Source: Pelagibacteraceae bacterium AG-464-P07 (GTDB taxonomy: Bacteria; Pseudomonadota; Alphaproteobacteria; Pelagibacterales; Pelagibacteraceae). Taken from it: a DNA stretch of 64,000 nt. The notes under the pieces are model-generated. The model worked only from the letters and a program-made list of their open reading frames with translations. It searched no databases and was not told the DNA's origin. Below, one piece after another: positions 57,046 to 64,000 of this stretch. The DNA lies in contig QCSA01000004.1 in the NCBI GenBank assembly GCA_003211695.1, positions 1-64,000 on the forward strand. The letters are read 5' to 3'. Positions within the stretch are counted from its first letter, which is position 1; the number at the start of each line of letters is the position of its first letter. The position numbers were made by a program, and so were the translations under genes.

Positions 57046-59415
57046 CTAATAGTGAGTCTTGTCAGTATAGAAATTGTATATTTTTATTGGCTCACCTTTC
57101 ATCATATATTTATAGACATTAATATTTTCTAAAACTCTTTGTACATAGTTTCGAGTTTCTCTAAATTTTATTAATTCGATCCAATCTACGTATTCAATTT
57201 TTCCTTTTTGTGGATTGCCATTTATTTTCTTCCAATAAGCAACTCTTTTAGGTCCAGCATTATATGCGGCTATTGAAAAGGGATAAGAGCCTTCATACTG
57301 TTCGAGAAGTTCAGCAAAATAATATGAACCTAATTTAATATTATAGTTAGGGTTTGTAGTTAGTTTTTTTTTGTTATAAGGAAGTTTAGCACGTTTAGCT
57401 ACAATCTTAGCGGTATATGTCATTAATTGCATCATACCTCTAGCACCAACGTAACTGTGTGCTTGTGGATCAAATTCACTTTCCTGTCTAATAATTGCTA
57501 AAATAAGTTCTGGGGAAGGCATTCTTTTGTTATTGATTTTTGAAGGTACGTCAATAATTGGAAAGTTTAAATTATAATGATATCTTTTTTCATAAGAAGC
57601 TTTTTTTGCAATCTGTATTGCGTAGTCGTATCTTCCAATACTTGTTGCTAAATTCCCAGCTAAAATTTCGCTTCCTTCTTCAATATTGATAGATGCTAAA
57701 TGCTTAAGAATAGCTTTGGTAAATTTAGTTTTGTTTAACTCATGAAGCAAAACTACTAATTTTGATAATTCATTGTTCTTGAATTCATGTTCAAATTTTT
57801 TTGAAACCACATTTTCTTTATCTAAATCTAATGAAAACTCTTTGTCAGGAAAGGTTTTCATAAATGCTAGTTGACCGTAGTAAGTGGTTAAATATTTAGC
57901 TGCTTCTTTATACCATTTTTCAGAACTTTCTTTGTCTTTTAATTTTTCATATGATCTGCCAAGCCAATAGGCTCCTCTTGATAAACTTATGGGATAACCC
58001 ACATTTTCATAAAAATTATGGAAATGTTGAGTAGCTAACATAGGGTCATCTAAAAAACTTAAAGCAATCCATCCGGACATCCATTCTGCTTCAGTATATT
58101 CTACACCATCTTTTATTACATGATTGCTTACAACTTTATAAGCAAGAGCATATTTTTTTTTATAAATTAAATCTCTTGATATAATTTCTCTTTCAAGCCA
58201 CCATTTTTCCGGTCTTACTAAGAATTTTGGATCATTTTTAATTTCTAGTAATATCTCTAAAGAAGATTCAACACGACCTCTCTTTCTTCTCCACTTTAGT
58301 CGATCATATAGTAAACCTGAATTATTTTTAAATTTATTAGGCACTTTATTAATAGCGCCATCTACACCATAAGATTTACTCATTAACAATTGTCTTGCTC
58401 TATATAAAGCTTGATAATCTTTTGGTAAATAGCTGAGCATTCTTTGTACATCCCAGAATTTATTTTCCCATGCTAGCCAATCTGCTCTTTTAATATGATC
58501 TTTAGTATTTAAATATTTTTTTAATTTTTTATTAAAGTATTTAAGATCTTTTTTTGATAATTTAGCAGTAGTCCAACCATCCTTTATTAAAGATATTCCT
58601 TTTTCTTTTTCACCTTCCATTAAATAACTTTGACCTAACATTAGTTTTCCATATCCGCTAAGTGGCTCTTTTCCTCCAAACCATTGGATTATTCTTTTTT
58701 CTTTGATTGTTTCGCTAGTAATTTTGTGTTCAGCCAAATAACTAAGCCTGCCAAGTCTTGGAAAATCAGGGTACATTTTAATAAAATTTATGTATTGATA
58801 AAAATTGGCTTTATTATTTCGTTCTAACAAGTACAGCCATTGAACTAATTTATAAATTGATCTATTAGAAACTTTTGTTGCCAAATCTTGTGCACTAGTC
58901 CATCTTTTTTTTTCTATTTCAGAAAATATTTTTTTAGCTAATTTAAAATCATGCTTAGAAAAATAACTTGATTTTGTAGCTACCTTTTTTTTTTGTTCCT
59001 TATAGATAGTTGGTTTTTTTTTTGGAAAAATGTTTTTCTGATCATCAATTTTTGCAACAATTTTTTCCTCATCTTTATCTATAGTTTGTTCCTTAGGTTT
59101 TTTTTTTGGTAACAAAATAATTTTTTTTTTAATCTTCAACTTTAATTGATCACCGATTATTGGTTTAATTTTTGGTAAAAGCTTTTTTTCTTTTATTGTT
59201 TCATCAATGTTTGGCTGCAATTCAACTTCTGAGGTTCCTTCTTTTTGTAATTCATCAACTTTAGACTTAGATTTTGGCAGTATTATTTCTTTTTTTGATA
59301 ATTTTTCTACTTTTGGCTGAGGCATTGGAAGAATTGTTTCTTCCGCTATTAAATTTTTTGATAAAAATAATGCAATTATTAAAATAGTTAAATTTATTAT
59401 AAAAAATTTAGACAT
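57046..59415 (-). CDS. slt: Soluble lytic murein transglycosylase with Pro/Lys repeat linker
   Basis: 789 residues. A signal sequence (about 1-24) precedes an unusual low-complexity region at about 27-145 with at least five copies of an hhP-x-x-KP-like unit (ILPMPQPK, ILPKSKSK, LLPKIKP, LLPKKKP, IFPKKKP). The alpha-helical superhelix of Slt70 follows. The C-terminal transglycosylase domain carries the catalytic Glu in ILAIIRQESEFDPQA, with GARGMMQLM and the FSIAAYNAGPKRV motif. It cleaves peptidoglycan to anhydromuropeptides in the periplasm. Confidence 0.93.
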   Translation of the reverse strand: MSKFFIINLTILIIALFLSKNLIAEETILPMPQPKVEKLSKKEIILPKSKSKVDELQKEGTSEVELQPNIDETIKEKKLLPKIKPIIGDQLKLKIKKKIILLPKKKPKEQTIDKDEEKIVAKIDDQKNIFPKKKPTIYKEQKKKVATKSSYFSKHDFKLAKKIFSEIEKKRWTSAQDLATKVSNRSIYKLVQWLYLLERNNKANFYQYINFIKMYPDFPRLGRLSYLAEHKITSETIKEKRIIQWFGGKEPLSGYGKLMLGQSYLMEGEKEKGISLIKDGWTTAKLSKKDLKYFNKKLKKYLNTKDHIKRADWLAWENKFWDVQRMLSYLPKDYQALYRARQLLMSKSYGVDGAINKVPNKFKNNSGLLYDRLKWRRKRGRVESSLEILLEIKNDPKFLVRPEKWWLEREIISRDLIYKKKYALAYKVVSNHVIKDGVEYTEAEWMSGWIALSFLDDPMLATQHFHNFYENVGYPISLSRGAYWLGRSYEKLKDKESSEKWYKEAAKYLTTYYGQLAFMKTFPDKEFSLDLDKENVVSKKFEHEFKNNELSKLVVLLHELNKTKFTKAILKHLASINIEEGSEILAGNLATSIGRYDYAIQIAKKASYEKRYHYNLNFPIIDVPSKINNKRMPSPELILAIIRQESEFDPQAHSYVGARGMMQLMTYTAKIVAKRAKLPYNKKKLTTNPNYNIKLGSYYFAELLEQYEGSYPFSIAAYNAGPKRVAYWKKINGNPQKGKIEYVDWIELIKFRETRNYVQRVLENINVYKYMMKGEPIKIYNFYTDKTHY

Positions 59416-59460
59416 ATAATTTTAGATGATTTGATTCAGTAAATTATGTTATAAAGATTT

Positions 59461-60345
59461 ATGTTTAAAGGATCAATTGTAGCAATAATCACACCATTCA
59501 AAAATGGTAAATTGGATGAAGATACCTATATATCTTTAATTCATTATCATCTTAAAAATGGCACTTCGGGTATCGTACCAGCTGGTACTACCGGTGAATC
59601 TCCAACTTTAAATCATGAGGAACATAAGAGAGTAATTGAGTTATGCGTAAGAGAATGTAAAGGAAAGATACCTGTGATTGCAGGCACTGGGTCAAATTCA
59701 ACAGAGGAAGCAATATCTTTAACTAAGTATGCTGAGAAAGCAGGAGCAAATGCTGCGCTAGTGGTAACGCCTTATTATAATAAACCTACTCAAGAAGGTT
59801 TATATCAACATTATAAAGCTATAAATGACAAATGTAATATATCTATAATTATATACAACATTCCATCAAGGTCAGTAATCGATATGTCCGTTGATACTAT
59901 GGCAAGACTTTTTGAATTAAAAAATATTATTGGAGTTAAAGATGCAACAGCAAATTTAAATCGTGTTGATGAACAAAAAAGAAAAGTTGGAAATGATTTT
60001 ATTCAACTTTCTGGAGAGGATGGTACAGCATTAGAATTTAATATGAGAGGGGGAAGAGGATGCATTTCAGTAACCGCAAATGTTGCACCTAAACTTTGTT
60101 CAGAATTCCAAGAAGCTTCTTTAGCAAAAAATAATAATAATCTTTTGGCAAGAGCAAAGGAAATTAATGATAAATTAATGCCTCTTCATAAATCTCTTTT
60201 TATCGAGAGTAGTCCTAGCCCTGTTAAATATGCGGCAAATCTATTAAAACTTTGTTCAGATGAAGTCAGACTTCCTCTAGTTAGAGTAACTTCGCTAACA
60301 AAGGAAAAAATTAAATCTGCAATGCAACATGCAAATTTAATTTAA
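59461..60345 (+). CDS. dapA: 4-hydroxy-tetrahydrodipicolinate synthase
   Basis: 294 residues, standard. GTTGESPTLNHEEHKRV, VVTPYYNKPTQEGLYQHYKA (Tyr of the catalytic triad), YNIPSRSVIDMSVD and IIGVKDATANLNR with the Schiff-base Lys are all present. First committed step of lysine/diaminopimelate synthesis from pyruvate and aspartate semialdehyde. A TATAAA at 59450-59455 lies only 5 nt before the ATG, without a properly spaced -35. It heads the dapA-smpB-folK-rel-pyrE-pdxJ run. Confidence 0.97.
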   Translation: MFKGSIVAIITPFKNGKLDEDTYISLIHYHLKNGTSGIVPAGTTGESPTLNHEEHKRVIELCVRECKGKIPVIAGTGSNSTEEAISLTKYAEKAGANAALVVTPYYNKPTQEGLYQHYKAINDKCNISIIIYNIPSRSVIDMSVDTMARLFELKNIIGVKDATANLNRVDEQKRKVGNDFIQLSGEDGTALEFNMRGGRGCISVTANVAPKLCSEFQEASLAKNNNNLLARAKEINDKLMPLHKSLFIESSPSPVKYAANLLKLCSDEVRLPLVRVTSLTKEKIKSAMQHANLI

Positions 60346-60348
60346 TTC

Positions 60349-60819
60349 ATGAAAAGTAAAACCAATAAAGGTTTAAAAATTATTTGTTTAAATAGAAAAG
60401 CAAGTTTTAATTATTTTTTTAATGAGATTTTAGAGGCGGGAATTGTATTAAAAGGGTCTGAGGTTAAATCAATAAGGAAGGGCAAAGTTAATATATCAGA
60501 TTCTTATGCAATTGATAAAGATGGAGAGATTGTTTTAATTAATTCTCATATCTCTTCTTACAAAGAGTCAAGTTACAATGATCATCATCCAACTAATGAT
60601 AGAAAGTTATTATTAAATAAAAGAGAAGTAAATAAACTAATTGGAAAAATTAATAGAGAAGGTTTTACAATTGTCCCCACAAAAATGTATTTTAAAAGGG
60701 GAAAAGTAAAAGTTGAAATTGCAGTTGCTAAAGGTAAAAAGCAATATGATAAAAGACAAGTTAAAAAACAAAGAGATTGGAACAGAGAGAAATCTAGATA
60801 TTTTAGAAAAACAAGCTGA
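60349..60819 (+). CDS. smpB: SsrA-binding protein SmpB
   Basis: 156 residues. [20 protein letters not shown] and [14 protein letters not shown] at the N-terminal OB fold, and the C-terminal [10 protein letters not shown]...[12 protein letters not shown] tail that enters the A site in trans-translation. Works with tmRNA (ssrA, not in this window) to rescue stalled ribosomes. 3-nt spacing from dapA, the usual alphaproteobacterial neighbour. Confidence 0.96.
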   Translation: MKSKTNKGLKIICLNRKASFNYFFNEILEAGIVLKGSEVKSIRKGKVNISDSYAIDKDGEIVLINSHISSYKESSYNDHHPTNDRKLLLNKREVNKLIGKINREGFTIVPTKMYFKRGKVKVEIAVAKGKKQYDKRQVKKQRDWNREKSRYFRKTS

Positions 60820-60825
60820 TTTAAA

Positions 60826-61338
60826 ATGATTTTTCTTGGATTAGGATCAAATTTACCATCTAAATATGGAGATAGATTTACAAATATAAATTTAGCAATT
60901 TCATGTTTTGAAGGATATGGAATTAAAGTAATTAAAAAATCTAGTTTTTACGAAACTCCTTCTTATCCAAACAAAAAAAATCCTAAATTTATTAATATCG
61001 TTATTTTAATTGAAACTATTTTGTCACCAACTGATTTAATGTCAGTTCTAATTTTTATAGAGGAAAAGTTGGAAAGAAAAAGAGGTAAAAAAAATGATCC
61101 ACGGACATGTGATATAGATATCATTGACTATAATAGCAAAATTTTGAATCTAAAATACAATAATTTTGATCTTACGGTGCCACACAAAGATCTTACTTCA
61201 AGAAATTTTATATTATTCCCTTTGCAGGAAATATCACCAACATGGAAACATCCCAAAACAAAAGAGATTATTAGTGATCTACTACAAAAACTTAGTGAAG
61301 AAGATAAGAACGCTATATTAAAGATAGATGAAAATTGA
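60826..61338 (+). CDS. folK: 2-amino-4-hydroxy-6-hydroxymethyldihydropteridine pyrophosphokinase
   Basis: 170 residues. IFLGLGSNLPSKYGDRFTNI at the start, SSFYETPSYPNKKNPKFINI in the middle, and the HPPK signature KNDPRTCDIDIIDYNSKI with the Mg-binding Asp pair. LTVPHKDLTSRNFILFPLQE follows. It pyrophosphorylates the pterin precursor of folate. Folate is the one-carbon acceptor for the sox operon product. 12 bp separate it from the rel gene; rpoZ, often found there, is missing. Confidence 0.95.
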   Translation: MIFLGLGSNLPSKYGDRFTNINLAISCFEGYGIKVIKKSSFYETPSYPNKKNPKFINIVILIETILSPTDLMSVLIFIEEKLERKRGKKNDPRTCDIDIIDYNSKILNLKYNNFDLTVPHKDLTSRNFILFPLQEISPTWKHPKTKEIISDLLQKLSEEDKNAILKIDEN

Positions 61339-61350
61339 TATAATAATAAA

Positions 61351-63090
61351 ATGATTAACCAAGAAGATTTAATTAATAAAGTAAAGACCTATAATAAGTT
61401 TTTAAATCCGGATGTACTATCAAAGGCATATAATTTTGCAATGAAAGCCCATGCACATCAACAAAGAAGTTCGGGTGATCCTTATTCAATACATCCTATT
61501 GCTGTAGCAAATATATTAACTGATCTTAAATTGGATAGTGCAACCATAGCTACTGGACTTTTGCACGATACTATTGAGGATACAAAAGTTACCTACAAAA
61601 CTATTAAAGAGGAATTTGGTAAAGAAGTAGCAGATTTAGTTGAGGGTGTTACTAAAATTTCTGAACTTGAAGATAAAGCTAAACAAAATTCTAAAGCGGA
61701 AAATTTTAGAAAATTAATATTAGCAACATCTAAGGATATTAGGGTTTTACTGGTTAAAATCGCAGATAGATTACATAATATGAGAACTATTGAAGGATTT
61801 AATGATATCGAAAAGAGGAAACTAATTGCAAGAGAAACTATGGAAATTTATGCTCCGTTAACTGACAGAATGGGAATGAATAGAATTAGAGATGAATTGG
61901 AGGATATTTCGTTTAAAGTATTAAATCCAGAAGCAAGAGAATTAATAACTGAAAAACTAAAAGTTAAAAAAGAAAATAGAAAAGATACATTTAAAGAAAT
62001 TTCGGAAGAGTTTATTAGAGTATTAAAAGAAAATTCTATTAATGTAAAAATAACTGGAAGAGAAAAAACGCCATTTTCAATTTGGAGGAAGATTCAAAAA
62101 AAAAGAACTTCTTTAGAACAGATTTCTGACATTATTGGATTTAGAGTGATAGTAAATAGTATTCCCGAATGTTACAAAACTTTAGGAATTTTTCATAGCA
62201 GGTGGCAAACTATCCCTGGTAGATTTAAAGATTATATTTCTACTCCAAAAATAAACAATTATAAATCAATACATACATCAATTATAGGTCCTAAAAAACA
62301 ACGTGTTGAAATTCAAATTAGAACTAAACACATGCACGAATTTGCTCAACGAGGGATAGCATCTCATTGGAAATATAAATCCTCAGAAAAATTTAATTTA
62401 TTAACTTGGAAAGAATATGATTGGTTAGGTGATTTGGTTGAAATTATTGATCAAGGAGCAAGTCCAGAACATTATTACGAATACACAAAACTTCAAATGT
62501 TTCAAGACAATGTATTTTGTTTTACTCCAGAAGGATCAGTAATAAAACTTCCTAAAGACGCAACCCCAATTGATTTTGCTTATGCTGTACATACTCAAAT
62601 TGGAGATTCTGCTATTAGCTGTGAAATAAATGGCAAGGATAGTCCTTTACAAAGTTTATTGCATAATGGAGATATGATAAAAATAATTACTTCAAATAAA
62701 GTGTCCCCATCACTACATTGGCTAAGCTCTGCAAAAACAGGTAAAGCTCGAGCGGCTATAAGAAGATATTGGCAAGATAAAGAACCAAAGGAAGAAAAAA
62801 TTAAAAAATATACCAGTACTCTGTGGATATCATTACCAGATTCTCCTGGTAAATTGGGGGAAGTTACTTCGTTAATTGGCATGAATAAAGGCAATATAAC
62901 TTGTGTAGAAATGACTGAAAAAAAAGAAGATCACATAAACTTTATGTTTGATATACAAATAGATGATTTAAAAAACTTTACAAAACTAATAAGCGAGTTA
63001 AAACAAAAAGAATTTAATTTTAGAATTATAAGGCATAAAAAAAAGCATGCTCTCTTACAAAGATTCTTTAAAAGTTTTAAAAAAAACTAG
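61351..63090 (+). CDS. spoT: Bifunctional (p)ppGpp synthetase/hydrolase, compact Rel/SpoT
   Basis: 579 residues, some 120-150 shorter than typical Rel/SpoT. HD hydrolase domain: HQQRSSGDPYSIHPIAVA, then LLHDTIEDT (His72-Asp73) and RLHNMRTI. Synthetase domain: KTPFSIWRKIQKKR, GRFKDYISTPKINNYKSIHT and VEIQIRTKHMHEFAQRGIAS, all conserved, so both activities are predicted. TGS domain: VFCFTPEGSVIKLPKDATPI. After TGS the sequence goes almost directly to a C-terminal ACT domain (STLWISLPDSPGKLGEV); the helical and Cys-rich zinc-finger domains between them are absent. Its end overlaps pyrE by 44 nt. Confidence 0.94.
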   Translation: MINQEDLINKVKTYNKFLNPDVLSKAYNFAMKAHAHQQRSSGDPYSIHPIAVANILTDLKLDSATIATGLLHDTIEDTKVTYKTIKEEFGKEVADLVEGVTKISELEDKAKQNSKAENFRKLILATSKDIRVLLVKIADRLHNMRTIEGFNDIEKRKLIARETMEIYAPLTDRMGMNRIRDELEDISFKVLNPEARELITEKLKVKKENRKDTFKEISEEFIRVLKENSINVKITGREKTPFSIWRKIQKKRTSLEQISDIIGFRVIVNSIPECYKTLGIFHSRWQTIPGRFKDYISTPKINNYKSIHTSIIGPKKQRVEIQIRTKHMHEFAQRGIASHWKYKSSEKFNLLTWKEYDWLGDLVEIIDQGASPEHYYEYTKLQMFQDNVFCFTPEGSVIKLPKDATPIDFAYAVHTQIGDSAISCEINGKDSPLQSLLHNGDMIKIITSNKVSPSLHWLSSAKTGKARAAIRRYWQDKEPKEEKIKKYTSTLWISLPDSPGKLGEVTSLIGMNKGNITCVEMTEKKEDHINFMFDIQIDDLKNFTKLISELKQKEFNFRIIRHKKKHALLQRFFKSFKKN

Positions 63091-63625
63091 AGCATTATTA
63101 GAAGGTCACTTTGTTCTTTCCTCAGGGTTGCATAGCAATCAATACATACAATGTGCAAAACTATTGAGCAATCCTAAACAAGCTGAGTTAATTTGTTCTT
63201 CATTGTGTGAAAAAATCAAAAAAGTTTATAAGAAAATTGATATTGTTTTATCGCCAGCAATCGGTGGAATTGTTGTGGGTTATGAAATTGGTAGACAATT
63301 ATCAGTACAAACTATTTTTGCTGAAAGATTAAATGGAAAATTGATTTTAAGACGAGGTTTTGAAATTCCCAAAAATAAAAATATCCTTATCATTGAAGAC
63401 GTAATTACTACGGGAAAATCAGCCTTAGAATGTTATGAAATTATAAAGAATCATAATTCAAAATTAGTCGGTTTTGCTTGCATTATAGACAGATCTACTA
63501 GTGAAGTATTAATTAAAGATAAAATTGTATCTCAAATAAGATTAAAAATTGAAACTTACAAAGCAAATCAACTACCAGACCAACTAAAAAAAATTGAACC
63601 AATTAAACCTGGCAGCAGGAATTGA
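63047..63625 (+). CDS. pyrE: Orotate phosphoribosyltransferase
   Basis: 192 residues. GHFVLSSGLHSNQYIQCAKL, VLSPAIGGIVVGYEIGRQL, AERLNGKLILRRGFEIPKNK and the PRPP motif ILIIEDVITTGKSALE. Adds PRPP ribose to orotate to form OMP. The only Met before the family core is at 63047, which places the start 44 nt inside rel; the long overlap implies translational coupling. It complements pyrB/pyrC at 40-42 kb. Confidence 0.95.
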   Translation: MLSYKDSLKVLKKTRALLEGHFVLSSGLHSNQYIQCAKLLSNPKQAELICSSLCEKIKKVYKKIDIVLSPAIGGIVVGYEIGRQLSVQTIFAERLNGKLILRRGFEIPKNKNILIIEDVITTGKSALECYEIIKNHNSKLVGFACIIDRSTSEVLIKDKIVSQIRLKIETYKANQLPDQLKKIEPIKPGSRN

Positions 63626-63630
63626 TCTAA

Positions 63631-64000
63631 ATGAAAAAAACTAGACTTGGTGTTAATATAGATCATGTTGCCACTGTAAGAAATGCTAGAGGAGAAAACT
63701 ATCCTGATCCTCTAAGAGCTGCCTTGCTGTCAGAAAAAAGCGGAGCCGATTCTATCACGATTCACTTAAGAGAAGATAGAAGGCATATCAGAGATTATGA
63801 TTTAAAAACTATTAAAAAAAATCTAACAATTCCTCTTAATTTGGAAATTGCTCCAACAAAAGAAATGTTAAATATTGCTATTAAAAATAAACCTAATTTT
63901 GTTTGTATAGTTCCTGAAAAGAGAAAAGAAATTACTACGGAGGGAGGGTTGAATTTAAAAAAAAACAAAAAATTTTTAAAAAATATGATTTCTGTACTCA
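63631..64000 (+). CDS. pdxJ: Pyridoxine 5'-phosphate synthase, 3'-truncated by window edge
   Basis: 123 residues visible. [38 protein letters not shown] and [18 protein letters not shown] are the PdxJ signature blocks, with phosphate-site and catalytic residues (His in IDH, Glu in LEIAPT). Condenses aminoacetone phosphate and deoxyxylulose phosphate to pyridoxine phosphate. It follows pyrE by 5 nt, the usual alphaproteobacterial order. Confidence 0.96.
   Translation, partial: MKKTRLGVNIDHVATVRNARGENYPDPLRAALLSEKSGADSITIHLREDRRHIRDYDLKTIKKNLTIPLNLEIAPTKEMLNIAIKNKPNFVCIVPEKRKEITTEGGLNLKKNKKFLKNMISVL

Overview
The window is a compact, very AT-rich piece of an alphaproteobacterial chromosome, most likely from the SAR11 / Pelagibacterales lineage. 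The evidence is the low G+C, lysine- and asparagine-rich proteins, near-zero intergenic space, the alphaproteobacterial gene orders pyrB-pyrC-plsY-topA and dapA-smpB-folK-rel-pyrE-pdxJ, and a complete soxBDAG (sarcosine oxidase) operon. The organism call is an inference from gene content, not from a 16S rRNA. No phage, IS element, CRISPR array or rRNA was seen, and no gene-free stretch exceeds about 160 bp.

Region 1 (1-29.7 kb) is the transcription/translation super-cluster. A 3'-truncated TrmH-family methyltransferase gene points left. Rightward come tRNA-Tyr, tRNA-Gly, tuf, tRNA-Trp, secE-nusG, rplKAJL, rpoBC, rpsL-rpsG-fusA, the S10-spc-alpha ribosomal protein series with secY and adk, and rpsM-rpsK-rpoA-rplQ. 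Apart from a 156-bp gap before rpsL and a 55-bp gap before rpsM, both with good promoter candidates, genes abut or overlap. The rpoC reading frame is broken by one extra base in a run of seven A. No rpmD lies between rpsE and rplO, and no second tuf follows fusA.

Region 2 (29.7-42.7 kb) holds short, alternating housekeeping units: rluC-like, lipB, mgtE, panC, galU-ugd (UDP-glucuronate synthesis) and ridA. A leftward cluster follows: ruvX-pyrB-pyrC-plsY-topA and two tandem small secreted proteins that look like paralogues (C-X12-C). The pyrC-like protein lacks several usual dihydroorotase metal ligands. dprA, often found between plsY and topA in alphaproteobacteria, is not there.

Region 3 (42.7-54 kb) contains the rightward gatCAB (tRNA amidotransferase), O-methyltransferase, trhO and MATE efflux genes, converging on soxBDAG. 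The latter would demethylate sarcosine to glycine and feed one-carbon units to folate.

Region 4 (54-57 kb) is the most accessory-looking part: a small membrane-anchored protein, a GT-C glycosyltransferase and an FkbM methyltransferase, ending at tRNA-Ser(GCT).

Region 5 (57-64 kb) has slt (lytic transglycosylase with an unusual Pro/Lys repeat linker), then dapA-smpB-folK-rel-pyrE-pdxJ. The stringent-response enzyme is a compact form without the cysteine-rich domain, and rpoZ is absent from its usual slot before it.

I found no clearly new multi-gene system. The observations most worth following are the rpoC frameshift, the tandem C-X12-C proteins, the degenerate dihydroorotase, the short Rel, the rplL-rpoB stem-loop and the terminator-free convergent gene ends.
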